Origin: Dyella sp. GSA-30
GTDB lineage: Bacteria; Pseudomonadota; Gammaproteobacteria; Xanthomonadales; Rhodanobacteraceae
DNA: 64,000 nt
Assembly: GCF_027924605.1 (NCBI RefSeq)
Contig: NZ_AP027042.1
Span: 1,899,524 to 1,963,523, forward strand
Reading direction: 5' to 3'
Positions 1-8,695 of this stretch are shown one piece after another; within the stretch, counting starts at the first letter, position 1; the number at the start of each line of letters is the position of its first letter. The position numbers were made by a program, and so were the translations under genes. Below the pieces are notes generated by a model. It did no database searches and had not been told where the DNA came from. It was given only the letters and a program-made list of their open reading frames with translations.

Positions 1-1152
1 CAGTAAGAAAGTTGCGATGGTGCTCGATAGCCATACCGTCAGCTTTGCATTTGCCCTGGCCAGCGCGCCGAAGGTGGAGACGTCAGGGTTGCGATCGCGG
101 CACGCGGCCCAGCAGTAGTACGGCCACCAGAGTACCGTAACCTGGAAAGCGCTTTCTGGTGACCAAAGAACCCCCAATGCCCAGAGAAGATGAACAAACT
201 CATTTGGGCGATGTGTCGCAGAAGCCGATTCCCGTCGTACAAGAGCAAACATGAGAAGGCCAAGCGGAAGAAACCTCAGCCCGGAGACCGATGGCGTTAG
301 AGCGGGAGAGCCAATGTTCGGTGGATATGCGGTCCAAAGAAAGGATGCAATGAAGACGGCAATTGCAATGGCCGCGAGCTGCCAAGGCCGATCCGCCGAT
401 GTAAGCCGCAAAGCGATGGATAGGCAGATTGCACTGAATAGCAGCGTCGATGCGCCCGCCCAGAAATACATGGCAAGCCAGCAATCACCATGGCAGGTTG
501 CTGCTAATAGCAAAGTCGGCCCAAGCCCGTATTGAGCAGGAAAGTCGAGCATCACTCTGGCGCCCGCCAGAACCAGTTGTGCCGGACCGATGTATGCGCC
601 CCAGTGATGCCAACTTAGCCAGAGTGCCCAGGGACGACTGTACAGACCCGTTGAAAATACAATAAACGCGCCAAGCACCAAGAACACAAGCCAGATGGCG
701 ATCACCCATTGTCGACTGGGTTCACGCGCGCATTTGCTTGCAATGAAACTCCAGGTGAACGCAACAAGCAGGGCGTGCAATAGCAATAGCTGCTGCCAAC
801 TGACATCGAACGTGCCATTTGTCCGCCGCCACCAGGCAAGCGTTGTGGCGATACAGAAAATTGCCGCCAGGACCGCGGCGTTACCCAAGCTCATGCGGCG
901 GTCGAGAAGCCGGCAAAGAAAGATGCAAAGCAGGGAAGCCGCACAGGCGCACGCCATCGAAACGATGCTCGGTCTGGGCGTAACCAGCAGAAGAAAGAAC
1001 AGCAAAGTCAGCAGGGCGCCGCCCAATACCAGTTCGCGCTTGATCGGTGCTGGTATGGTGTTTCCTGCTCTAAAGATATTTTTTACCAGTAAGAGCGCAA
1101 AAACCAAGCCCACGCCGAGATACATTGCTATAACTGCGAATTTATCGGCCAT
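1..1152 (-). CDS. Multi-pass membrane protein, C-terminus cut off by window edge
   Basis: An uninterrupted minus-strand frame of 384 codons starts at the ATG at 1152, just after an in-frame stop upstream, and runs off the left edge. The visible part is almost entirely hydrophobic segments separated by short polar loops, so it is an inner-membrane protein with probably eight or more helices. One loop (about residues 190-220) reads W-x-x-Y-I-G-P-A-Q-L-V-L-A-G-A followed by D-F-P-A-Q-Y-G. That pattern resembles loops of polytopic GT-C-like glycosyltransferases acting on lipid-linked sugars, but I do not recognise the family firmly. It lies 92 bases downstream of a glycosyltransferase on the same strand, which fits surface polysaccharide work. 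Function is unproven. Confidence 0.75.
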   Translation of the reverse strand, partial: MADKFAVIAMYLGVGLVFALLLVKNIFRAGNTIPAPIKRELVLGGALLTLLFFLLLVTPRPSIVSMACACAASLLCIFLCRLLDRRMSLGNAAVLAAIFCIATTLAWWRRTNGTFDVSWQQLLLLHALLVAFTWSFIASKCAREPSRQWVIAIWLVFLVLGAFIVFSTGLYSRPWALWLSWHHWGAYIGPAQLVLAGARVMLDFPAQYGLGPTLLLAATCHGDCWLAMYFWAGASTLLFSAICLSIALRLTSADRPWQLAAIAIAVFIASFLWTAYPPNIGSPALTPSVSGLRFLPLGLLMFALVRRESASATHRPNEFVHLLWALGVLWSPESAFQVTVLWWPYYCWAACRDRNPDVSTFGALARANAKLTVWLSSTIATFLL

Positions 1153-1244
1153 GTACTTGTCTGTTACCCGTATTCAACGTGGCGAAATTTGGTTCGTTGG
1201 GTGATGCGGTAAGCTGACAAGCACTTGCAATGGGCTAGCCAGGC

Positions 1245-3347
1245 TTACTCAAGCGAACGACGTAGCGTATCGGCAGCTGCCTCAAACGAAAAATGACGCC
1301 TGACATTTTCCAGGCCGTTTACCGATAGTGTCGTCCATAGTGCTTCATCCTGCACCAGACGTCGCACCGCATCGACATAGTCCTCGACGCTTTCGGCAAC
1401 CAGAACGTCAATGCCATTGTTGAGCTGCATCCCTTCGATGGCGATAGGCGTGGCAATGACCGGCACGCCGTAACTCATTGCCATATTTATCTTGCCTTTC
1501 ACGCCTGCACCAAAGCGCAATGGAGCTAGGGAGGCCAGGCAAGCGTCCAGCCAGGGGGTGAGGTCTGGTACGCGACCGTGAAAATCGACATTCAAGGCTT
1601 GCAATGCCTGGCGGGCCGAATCTGGCATGTCACCAAGAATGTGGATGCGTACATCAGGCAGCCGCTCGGCAAGGAGGGGGGCCATCTCGCTAGCTATCCA
1701 GGTGATGGCGTCGGCATTCGGTGGATGGCCATATCCACCGATAAACACCAGGTCGCGACGTTCCGCATGGCCTGTCGCCGCGCCATGAACATCATGGATA
1801 TTCGATAACAGCTCGACCTTGGCTTGCGGCAACTCATGGGCCAGTAGCGCTTGTTCATAGGGACTGACAACGAATGTCGTGTCACAAGTCGCGATGAGGG
1901 CTAACTCACTGCGGCGAGACGCCTGTGCCTGGCGAGTCATCGCTGCGCTGCCGCTAAGCGTCGCCGCGCGCTCTTCTCTCAGATAATGAAGGTCCACCGT
2001 GTCGAATATCAGCCTTGCCTGCGGCGCGTATTTACGCACGAGCGCAGCGTACTGTCCCGCTACTGCGTGGCGACTCAGTATGACAGCATGCAGCGTTTCC
2101 CCATGCGCACGCAGCCATTGAGGTAGATCTGCAGCCAAGGAGTCGTATAACAATTCGGTGCCTAGTGAACCGAGTCGTTTGATGTCCTCAGCTGTCACAC
2201 GATGATCGTCCGGGAAAAAGCACGCGCTCCACCCTTGCTCATCGAGAATCTTGAATATCGAGCAAAGTCTCAGTGAGCCCGAGTCACGCGTGGGGTCGGG
2301 GACCGTGCTGTCCACGATGAGAACGCGGCCGCGCTGCCCCCAGCGAAGCGCATGTTCCAATGTGATATCAGTCGATGGTTGGTGTGCGAGCTGCGCGCGC
2401 CATTTATCGGAAAACTTTTCGCGGTTGATCAGCTGGTGACGTTTCACGCCGCTATCGCTATGCAGATCGATGCCCGAGCTGATGCCTTCGTAGTGGATGA
2501 CGGTGCTCGCCGGTTCGTAGTACACCTTCAGGCCAATCTGCTGCACGGCAAAGGCAAGATCGGTGTCTTCGTAGTAGGCCGGCATGTAGCGGACGTCGAA
2601 ACCGCCGACCTGCTGAAACACGGCGTGGCGAATCATGAGCGCCGCGCCGCTTACATAGTCCACTTTGCGGCGATAGCTCCACGCGGCCGCATCGCGCCGT
2701 TCGAATCGGCCGATATTCCAGCAGCTGCCATCCGTGAAAACCAGGCCGCCAGCTTCCTGTAAGCGTCCATCCGGATAAACGAGCCGGCTGCCGGCAATGC
2801 CGCAATCAGCGCGTTCTGAAAAGCAAGCCAGCAAACTGTCCAGCCAGTCTGGAGTGACTTGCGTATCGTTGTTGAGAAAGACCAGAAATTCACCGCGAGC
2901 AGCGTCGGCCCCAGCGTTACAAGTGCCAATAAAACCCAGGTTACGCGCATTGCGCAGTAAACGAAGTCCCTGAATTTGCGCGAACACGTGCTCGTTGTTT
3001 TCAGGCGAGGCGTCGTCGACAACGATGACTTCAATCGGTGCCTTTGAAGGGTGTCTGGAAAGAGAGCGCAGGCAGGAAAGCGTGTACTCCAATTTCCCGT
3101 AGACCGGGATCACGATGGAAACCAGAGGTCGCTCCGACGTCACCAGTTGGAATGGCTCGAAGAGAGTCTCCAATGGAGCGATGGGCAACGTATCGTCCAA
3201 CGGGGGGCGTCGCTCGAATTCCTGGCCCAGGCGCGTCATCGTTCCGCGCCAGCCCCGCAACGCAATGCTGCCGCGAAAGCGCGACCACAAATAGCCTATG
3301 CGCTTCAAACGCCAATGGATGCGAGACACCCGCGACGTTACTCCCAT
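1245..3347 (-). CDS. Two-domain glycosyltransferase (GT2 + GT4-like)
   Basis: A predicted 700-residue cytoplasmic enzyme with two glycosyltransferase modules. Residues about 74-290 are a GT2 (GT-A fold) domain: VSIVIPVYGK at 76-85, VVDDAS at 109-114, the metal/nucleotide motif LNND at 158-161 and YYEDTDL at 258-264. Residues about 395-700 are a GT-B-like domain with GGYGHPPN and the C-terminal nucleotide-sugar site (R-F-G-A-G-V-K-G-K, then G-V-P-V-I-A-T). The likely role is polysaccharide or O-antigen assembly, with two sequential sugar transfers inferred. The frame stays open upstream into the ETF-QO gene. I chose the ATG whose first base overlaps the last base of the ETF-QO stop (TGATG); there is no Shine-Dalgarno there, so reinitiation is likely. 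An internal ATG about 36 codons later is the alternative. Confidence 0.85.
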   Translation of the reverse strand: MGVTSRVSRIHWRLKRIGYLWSRFRGSIALRGWRGTMTRLGQEFERRPPLDDTLPIAPLETLFEPFQLVTSERPLVSIVIPVYGKLEYTLSCLRSLSRHPSKAPIEVIVVDDASPENNEHVFAQIQGLRLLRNARNLGFIGTCNAGADAARGEFLVFLNNDTQVTPDWLDSLLACFSERADCGIAGSRLVYPDGRLQEAGGLVFTDGSCWNIGRFERRDAAAWSYRRKVDYVSGAALMIRHAVFQQVGGFDVRYMPAYYEDTDLAFAVQQIGLKVYYEPASTVIHYEGISSGIDLHSDSGVKRHQLINREKFSDKWRAQLAHQPSTDITLEHALRWGQRGRVLIVDSTVPDPTRDSGSLRLCSIFKILDEQGWSACFFPDDHRVTAEDIKRLGSLGTELLYDSLAADLPQWLRAHGETLHAVILSRHAVAGQYAALVRKYAPQARLIFDTVDLHYLREERAATLSGSAAMTRQAQASRRSELALIATCDTTFVVSPYEQALLAHELPQAKVELLSNIHDVHGAATGHAERRDLVFIGGYGHPPNADAITWIASEMAPLLAERLPDVRIHILGDMPDSARQALQALNVDFHGRVPDLTPWLDACLASLAPLRFGAGVKGKINMAMSYGVPVIATPIAIEGMQLNNGIDVLVAESVEDYVDAVRRLVQDEALWTTLSVNGLENVRRHFSFEAAADTLRRSLE

Positions 3348-4945
3348 CACAGATTCTGGTAGTTCGGCCCGGACCCGCCTTCCGGCGTCACCCAGTCGAT
3401 AATCTGGTACGGGTCCTTGATATCGCACGTCTTGCAATGCACGCAGTTGGCGGCATTGATCTGCAGCCTCTTGCCGGCCTCGTCCTGGACGATCTCGTAG
3501 ACGTTGGCCGGGCAGAAGCGTTGGCAGGGGTTGCCGTATTCGACGGTGCAGCGATCGATACAGATCGTGGTGTCGGCGACACGCAAGTGGATGGGCTGGT
3601 CTTCGTCGTGTTCGGTGGCGGCGAAGTAGACGCCAGCGAGACGGTCGCGCGGGGCGAGGTCGCGCTGCACGTAGTCGCGCTTGGGTTCTTCCTGCTGTCC
3701 TAGCTTGTGCAGCGAAGACCAGTCCGCCTTGTTCTTCAGCGTCCACGGTGAGGCGCCCTTGAGGACGGTTTCCCAGGCGGCGTTCAACATGCCGAACCAC
3801 AGGCCTTTCTTGAAGCCGGGTTTGATGTTGCGCACCTGCTTGAGCTCGGCCATGACATCCGAACCGCGCAGCCTGGCGTTCCAGCCGGCGCTGCTCAGGG
3901 AGTCGGCGATGTGTTCGGCGGCAAGCATGCCCGAGCGGATCGCCTGGTGGGTGCCCTTGATCTTGGGCACGTTGAGCAGGCCGGCGGTATCGCCGATCAG
4001 CAAGGCGCCGGGCATTTCCACGTTGGGTAACGACTGGTAGCCGCCGGTAACGATGGCGCGCGCGCCGGCCGAGAGGATCGTGCCGCCTTCGAGCAGGGAT
4101 TTCACCGACGGATGGTTCTTCCACTGCTGGAAGGCTTCCCACGGCTGGTAGTTGGGGTCGCTGTAGTCCAGGCCGCTGACGTAGCCGAGTGCAACGCGAT
4201 CCTTGTCCAGGTGATAGAGAAAGCTGCCGCCATAAGTGTGGTTGTCGGCGGGCCAGCCGAAACTGTGCACGATCTTGCCCGGGTCAACGCGGCCGGCCGG
4301 CAACTGCCACAGCTCCTTGATGCCGATGGAGTAGCCCTGCGGGTCGCTGTCCTTGTCCAGCGCGAAGCGCTTGATCAGCTGCTTGGTCAGATGCCCGCGA
4401 GCGCCTTCGGCAAGCACGGTGAGCTTGGCCTTGATGTCGATGCCCTGGGTGTAGCCGGCCTTGTGAGTGCCGTCTTTTGCGATACCCATATCGCCAATGC
4501 GCACGCCAGCCACCGAGCCGTCGTCGTTATAGATGTTCTCGGAGGCGGCGAAGCCAGGGAAGACATCGACACCCAGCGCTTCGGCCTGTGGCGCCAGCCA
4601 GGCGCACATCGCACCCAACGAGACGATGAAGTTGCCCTTGTTGTGCATGCCCGGCGGCACCGGCAGCTTGCGGCCACCGGTCTTGCTGAGCAGCCAGAAC
4701 TCGTCCTCCTTGGCAGCCACACAGATCGGCGGCGGGTTATCGCGCCAACCGGGCAGGAGCGCATCCAGCGGTTGCGGTTCGATCACCGCGCCGGAGAGGA
4801 TCTGCGCACCGATGGTCGAAGCCTTCTCGATCACGCATACGGTGAGGTCCGGCTTGATCTGCTTCAGGCGGATCGCGAAGGACAGGCCCGCAGGGCCTGC
4901 GCCGACGACGATCACGTCGTATTCCATCGTTTCGCGTTCGCTCAT
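3347..4945 (-). CDS. Electron transfer flavoprotein-ubiquinone oxidoreductase
   Basis: This membrane-bound FAD and [4Fe-4S] enzyme moves electrons from reduced ETF, loaded by acyl-CoA and other dehydrogenases, to ubiquinone. The 532-residue length is normal for the family. The N-terminus has the Rossmann FAD motif DVIVVGAGPAGLSFA. The C-terminus has the ferredoxin-like cluster ligands C-x-x-E-Y-G-N-P-C-Q-R-F-C-P-A and N-C-V-H-C-K-T-C-D-I-K-D-P. The ATG at 4945 is preferred because GGAG lies about seven bases upstream; a TTG twelve bases earlier is the alternative. It is the first gene of a minus-strand unit running into the glycosyltransferase, with which it overlaps by one base. That partnership is odd: no etfA/etfB is next to it. 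Confidence 0.95.
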   Translation of the reverse strand: MSERETMEYDVIVVGAGPAGLSFAIRLKQIKPDLTVCVIEKASTIGAQILSGAVIEPQPLDALLPGWRDNPPPICVAAKEDEFWLLSKTGGRKLPVPPGMHNKGNFIVSLGAMCAWLAPQAEALGVDVFPGFAASENIYNDDGSVAGVRIGDMGIAKDGTHKAGYTQGIDIKAKLTVLAEGARGHLTKQLIKRFALDKDSDPQGYSIGIKELWQLPAGRVDPGKIVHSFGWPADNHTYGGSFLYHLDKDRVALGYVSGLDYSDPNYQPWEAFQQWKNHPSVKSLLEGGTILSAGARAIVTGGYQSLPNVEMPGALLIGDTAGLLNVPKIKGTHQAIRSGMLAAEHIADSLSSAGWNARLRGSDVMAELKQVRNIKPGFKKGLWFGMLNAAWETVLKGASPWTLKNKADWSSLHKLGQQEEPKRDYVQRDLAPRDRLAGVYFAATEHDEDQPIHLRVADTTICIDRCTVEYGNPCQRFCPANVYEIVQDEAGKRLQINAANCVHCKTCDIKDPYQIIDWVTPEGGSGPNYQNL

Positions 4946-5064
4946 GGCGGACTCCAATCAGGCTGACACGGAGAACCGTGCTGGCGGGTACGGATAATCC
5001 GCCATTGTCCGTTTTCGAAGCGATTGGGGCAACGCGTGCTGCAACATGCCAAAACAGAAAGGAC

Positions 5065-5095
5065 TTGCAAACGTTTCACGTCTGACAGCGATAAT
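5065..5095 (+). promoter_or_regulatory. Candidate sigma-70 promoter for the amidase gene
   Basis: TTGCAA at 5065-5070 and GATAAT at 5090-5095 are separated by 19 bases, which is long. The -10 matches the consensus at five of six positions. Transcription would start near 5102, just before the AAGGAG Shine-Dalgarno at 5110. Confidence 0.4.
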
Positions 5096-5120
5096 CGGGT
5101 CAAGCCTGCAAGGAGAGCTT

Positions 5121-6518
5121 ATGAATACATTGCCGCCGATCGCCGACCTGGATATGCGCCGCGCCAGTCTTTGCCAGCTGTTGCACTGGCTGGCCGCCGG
5201 GCGTGTACAGCCCGAGCCGCTGGCCGAGGTCTACCAGGACGCCATCGAACGGATCAACCCGCAGCTCAATGCCTACCTGGATGTCATGCCGGGACTGATA
5301 CAGGAGCAGGCGCGGGCAGCGCAGCATCGCCGCCGAGAAGGGGTGATCGGGCGTCTGGACGGCATCCCGATCGCGCTCAAGGACAATTTCGACGTCGCCG
5401 GCTGGCCCACCCGGGCGGGTCTGGCCGGGCGGACACAGCCGGCCCAGGACGACGCCCACGTGGTCTCGCGCCTGCGCGCCTCCGGCGCCGTGCTGCTGGG
5501 CAAGACCAATATGGACGAGGGCGCCCTGGGCGCGGCGACCGACAACCCGCATTACGGCCCGACCCAGCACCCCTACCGGCATGGCTATTGCGCGGGTGGT
5601 TCCTCTGGCGGCGCGGCGGCGGCTGTGGCGGCCGGCTTGGCCGTGGCTGCGGTTGGCTCGGACAGCTTGGGCTCGATCAGGATCCCGGCCAGCTATTGCG
5701 GCGTCTTCGCGCTGAAGCCCACGCACGGGGAAATTTCCACGCGTGGCATGGTGGCGGCAGCACGCCGACTGGATGCCGTCGGCCTGCTGGCTCGCAGCGT
5801 GGACGACCTCACCGTATTGCTGCAGGTCCTGGCCGGCTACGACGCCGATGACGCCCGATCGCGTCGACGCCGGGTGGCGTTCTCTCCGCCCGATTGGGAG
5901 CCGGGCAACCTGCGTACCGGCCTGCTGGGTGACCTGGCGGGTGTCGGGGTGCAGCCTGAGGTGATCGAGGTGTTCGAGGCGGCCCTCGAAAAACTGCCGC
6001 GCGAGCTCGGCGAGCGGCGCACGGTAGATTTCTCGGACTGGAATTTCGCCCGCACGCGGCGCGCCGGCTTGCTCTTGATGGAAGCGGAAATGCTGGGCAC
6101 GTTCGCGGCCGATCTGGAAAGCACAGGGCCGTCAGTGTCCGATCGCTTCCGTAGCATGCTCGGTTACGCGGCGACGAAGAGTGCGGCGGACTATGCCGTG
6201 GCCGATCGTGTACTCGATGCGGCGACCCTGAAGATGCGACGCCTGTTCGCGCAGGTCGACGTACTGGTGATGCCAACCACGCCGCAGGGTGCGTTCCCGC
6301 TGGGCGAGCCGGTGCCGGACTCGCAAGCGGATCTGACCAGCTTTGCCAGCCTTGCCGGTTGCCCGGCGGTGAGCATTCCTATGGGGACGCTACCCAACGG
6401 CCTGCCCATCGGCATGCAGTTGATCGGTGCGCGCGGTTCGGATTTGCGCCTGCTCGAGCTGGCCGCTGTCTGCGCCATGACTCTGGACGCCGAACCGGTG
6501 TATCCGGCGATAGCCTGA
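5121..6518 (+). CDS. Amidase signature family hydrolase
   Basis: A 465-residue enzyme of the amidase signature family, which hydrolyses carboxamides with a Ser-cisSer-Lys triad. The triad is visible as Lys87 (IPIALKDNF), Ser161 in GGSSGG and Ser185 in GSDSLGSIRIP. The 24-residue spacing between the two serines matches characterised members. The usual D-T-G-G-S-I-R here reads D-S-L-G-S-I-R, a small departure at the oxyanion loop. The substrate cannot be read from the sequence; GatA is unlikely because gatB and gatC are not adjacent. The start is the ATG after AAGGAG at 5110-5115. The frame stays open further upstream, but that part looks non-coding. The next gene starts two bases after the stop. 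Confidence 0.88.
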   Translation: MNTLPPIADLDMRRASLCQLLHWLAAGRVQPEPLAEVYQDAIERINPQLNAYLDVMPGLIQEQARAAQHRRREGVIGRLDGIPIALKDNFDVAGWPTRAGLAGRTQPAQDDAHVVSRLRASGAVLLGKTNMDEGALGAATDNPHYGPTQHPYRHGYCAGGSSGGAAAAVAAGLAVAAVGSDSLGSIRIPASYCGVFALKPTHGEISTRGMVAAARRLDAVGLLARSVDDLTVLLQVLAGYDADDARSRRRRVAFSPPDWEPGNLRTGLLGDLAGVGVQPEVIEVFEAALEKLPRELGERRTVDFSDWNFARTRRAGLLLMEAEMLGTFAADLESTGPSVSDRFRSMLGYAATKSAADYAVADRVLDAATLKMRRLFAQVDVLVMPTTPQGAFPLGEPVPDSQADLTSFASLAGCPAVSIPMGTLPNGLPIGMQLIGARGSDLRLLELAAVCAMTLDAEPVYPAIA

Positions 6519-6520
6519 TA

Positions 6521-7141
6521 GTGGATTTGTTCGGCCAGTCGCGTGGTTCGGCCTGGGAGCGCATCGAGCTTCCGGGCGCGGACCTGCGCTGGGTGCCGCA
6601 CTGGTTGGCGCCGGACGAAGCAGGCCAATGGCTGGCCGATCTACGTGATGCGATTCCCTGGGAAGTCCATCGGATTCGCATCTTCGGTCGCGAGGTCGAT
6701 TCGCCGCGCCTGAGTTGTTGGATCGGCGATGCGGATGCCAGCTATACCTATTCGCGCACCCGGTTCGAGCCGCACCCGTGGACGACTCCGCTGAGCGCCT
6801 TGCGCGAACGTATCGAGGCGGCCTGCGCAACACGCTTCAACAGCGTGCTGGCCAACCTCTATCGGGATGGCAACGATTCGATGGGCTGGCATAGCGACGA
6901 CGAGGCGGAGCTAGGATCCCAGCCAGTGATCGCCTCATTGAGCCTGGGAGCGGCACGCAGCTTCAGATTCCGCTCGCGCGACGACAGGCGGACGGTGCGT
7001 TCGCTGGAACTGCCGTCTGGCAGCTTGCTGTGCATGGCCGGCAACACACAGCGTGTGTATCAGCACGATTTACCGAAACGGCGCGGCATGCGCGACGCGC
7101 GGCTGAATTTGACCTTTCGTTACATACGGCCGCGCAGCTGA
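6521..7141 (+). CDS. AlkB-like 2-oxoglutarate/Fe(II) dioxygenase
   Basis: A 206-residue protein of the AlkB family, which removes alkyl lesions from nucleic acid bases by oxidative demethylation. Iron ligands are visible as His124-x-Asp126 (MGWHSDDE) and His182 (YQHDLPK). The 2-oxoglutarate-binding arginines are in ARLNLTFR (Arg194, Arg200). NLYRDGNDSMGWHSDDE is the typical nucleotide-recognition and metal stretch. The start is a GTG only two bases after the amidase stop, so the two genes are probably co-transcribed and translationally coupled. A longer reading would run inside the amidase gene and is not supported. The likely role is alkylation damage repair, with substrate range unknown. 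Confidence 0.9.
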   Translation: MDLFGQSRGSAWERIELPGADLRWVPHWLAPDEAGQWLADLRDAIPWEVHRIRIFGREVDSPRLSCWIGDADASYTYSRTRFEPHPWTTPLSALRERIEAACATRFNSVLANLYRDGNDSMGWHSDDEAELGSQPVIASLSLGAARSFRFRSRDDRRTVRSLELPSGSLLCMAGNTQRVYQHDLPKRRGMRDARLNLTFRYIRPRS

Positions 7142-7153
7142 CTCGATCCCGAG

Positions 7154-7759
7154 TTAGTTTTTCGAAACGCTCTGCTGCAATGCCCAATCCACGACCTGCC
7201 GAGCTAGCGCATCGTCGGCACGGCCAAACGCGGCAACCACCTCGGGCACGGCCTTGCCGGTTGCCGGTTCGGTCACCTCGAAACTGCGCGCCGCGACAAT
7301 GCGCATCCCATTGGTACGGACCAGTTGTGCGTCGTAGCGGATCACCACCGTCGGCTGTCCGTTTCGATATTCGGATTGAAAGGCGCTCAGGTTGCCGGTC
7401 AGGCTGATATCGGCCTGGAGCGCCGCATCGTCGTTGCTCAAGGCATTGATGCGGCCGTCATCGCGAAATGCATCGACCAGGCGGTTGCGGAACAGCACCG
7501 TGCCGCTATCGCTCCACCGCGCGCCTTGATACACGCTGACGACATCGCCCTCCGGCAGCACCACGATGCGTGGGCTATCGATCATGCGTCCGGCCTGCGG
7601 CGTATTGATGCGCAAGGACCAACGCACAGCGTCGCCCTGAGCGTGGGACAGAGGCGACGCCGGCAGACGGTAGATGCTCGGCGTTTCGGCCTTGGGCAGC
7701 ACCGAACAGGCGGTAAGCCATGTCAGCAGCAGCGGGGCGACGATGCGGGGCATCTTCAT
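7154..7759 (-). CDS. ABC-transport auxiliary lipoprotein (PqiC/YmbA-like)
   Basis: A 201-residue predicted lipoprotein with a basic, hydrophobic signal and the lipobox L-T-A-C, so Cys18 should be lipidated. The mature part resembles the ABC-type transport auxiliary lipoprotein family, which works at the outer membrane with MCE-domain lipid transporters. It is the last gene of the MCE operon: its ATG overlaps the end of the MCE gene by four bases. In Mla/Pqi/Yeb-type systems such lipoproteins are thought to link the periplasmic MCE ring or tube to the outer membrane. That role is inferred here. Confidence 0.82.
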   Translation of the reverse strand: MKMPRIVAPLLLTWLTACSVLPKAETPSIYRLPASPLSHAQGDAVRWSLRINTPQAGRMIDSPRIVVLPEGDVVSVYQGARWSDSGTVLFRNRLVDAFRDDGRINALSNDDAALQADISLTGNLSAFQSEYRNGQPTVVIRYDAQLVRTNGMRIVAARSFEVTEPATGKAVPEVVAAFGRADDALARQVVDWALQQSVSKN

Positions 7760-8694
7760 GGCACAAACTCCTTGCTGCGGTCGCGGCCAAGCAGGTAGCC
7801 GGCCGGGTTTTCGTCGAGGCGACGGGTAATGCCGCGGAGCGAACCGGCGGCGTCGCGCAGTTCGTGCACGGCCGGGCCGAGTTCGTTCAGGCCTTGCAGG
7901 CCGCCATTCACCGCATCGCGGTTGTCGTTGAGCAGCCGGTCGATATTCGCCGTGGCGCGTTCGAGCGAGGCCATCGCATTCTTTGCGCTGTTAAGCGTTT
8001 CGCGTGCCGGGCCGTCGATCAGGCCATTGGCATTGCTGGCGAGCTTTTGCGACTGCTCCAGCGTCGCATTGGCCTGCTTGCTGGCGATGGCCAACTGGCG
8101 CAACAGCTCGCGGATATCCTCGCGCTGGTCGGCAATCACGCCGGTGGCCTTGTCCAGATGTTCCAGCGTGTTATCGATATGCGCCATATTGTCCGTCGAG
8201 AGCAGCTTGCTCACCCGTGCCACGACCTCGTTGATATTGGTCATCAGGTCTTCGCCGTTGGCGAGCAACTGGGTCAATGGCGAGGGATCGGCCACGATGA
8301 TGGCGACGGACCCGTCAGGCGCCGTCAACGGCGGATTTCCCGGTGTACCGCCGCTCAACTGGATGATCGCCACGCCGGTGACGCCGGTGAGGGCGAGCTT
8401 GGCGCGCGTGTCCTGCAGCACCGGCGTGTCGCCGCGCAGGCGAATGCGCGCCAGCACGCGACGCGGATCGGCCGGGTCGAGCTTCAGATGGGTGACGGAG
8501 CCGACCTTGATGCCGTTGTATTGCACCGCGCTGCCTTGCGACAGGCCGGTGACCGCCTCGTTGAAGACGATGTCGTATTCCTCGAACTGGCGGTCCGCGC
8601 TGGATTTGACCAGCCATAGCGCGAACAGCAGCGCGGCGGCGACCACGATCACCGTGAAGGCCCCGATCAGGACATGATGTGCGCGGGTTTCCAT
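7756..8694 (-). CDS. MCE-domain lipid transport protein (MlaD-like)
   Basis: A 312-residue protein with one N-terminal transmembrane segment (about residues 9-30). The MCE domain is at about 38-120 (YDIVFNEAVTGLSQGSAVQYNGIKVG), followed by a long helical, coiled-coil-prone region of heptad-like repeats. MCE proteins form hexameric rings that pass phospholipids through the periplasm. Length exceeds E. coli MlaD (183 residues), and the long helical tail suggests a tube-like extension rather than a simple ring. It starts one base after the ATPase stop and overlaps the lipoprotein gene by four bases. Confidence 0.88.
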   Translation of the reverse strand: METRAHHVLIGAFTVIVVAAALLFALWLVKSSADRQFEEYDIVFNEAVTGLSQGSAVQYNGIKVGSVTHLKLDPADPRRVLARIRLRGDTPVLQDTRAKLALTGVTGVAIIQLSGGTPGNPPLTAPDGSVAIIVADPSPLTQLLANGEDLMTNINEVVARVSKLLSTDNMAHIDNTLEHLDKATGVIADQREDIRELLRQLAIASKQANATLEQSQKLASNANGLIDGPARETLNSAKNAMASLERATANIDRLLNDNRDAVNGGLQGLNELGPAVHELRDAAGSLRGITRRLDENPAGYLLGRDRSKEFVP

Positions 8695-8695
8695 C

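Noticed and set aside
3348-4142. Extension of the glycosyltransferase frame far upstream, giving a 965-residue reading
   Set aside because: It lies antiphase inside the ETF-QO gene, is very Arg-rich and has no domain. The glycosyltransferase starts at the TGATG junction.
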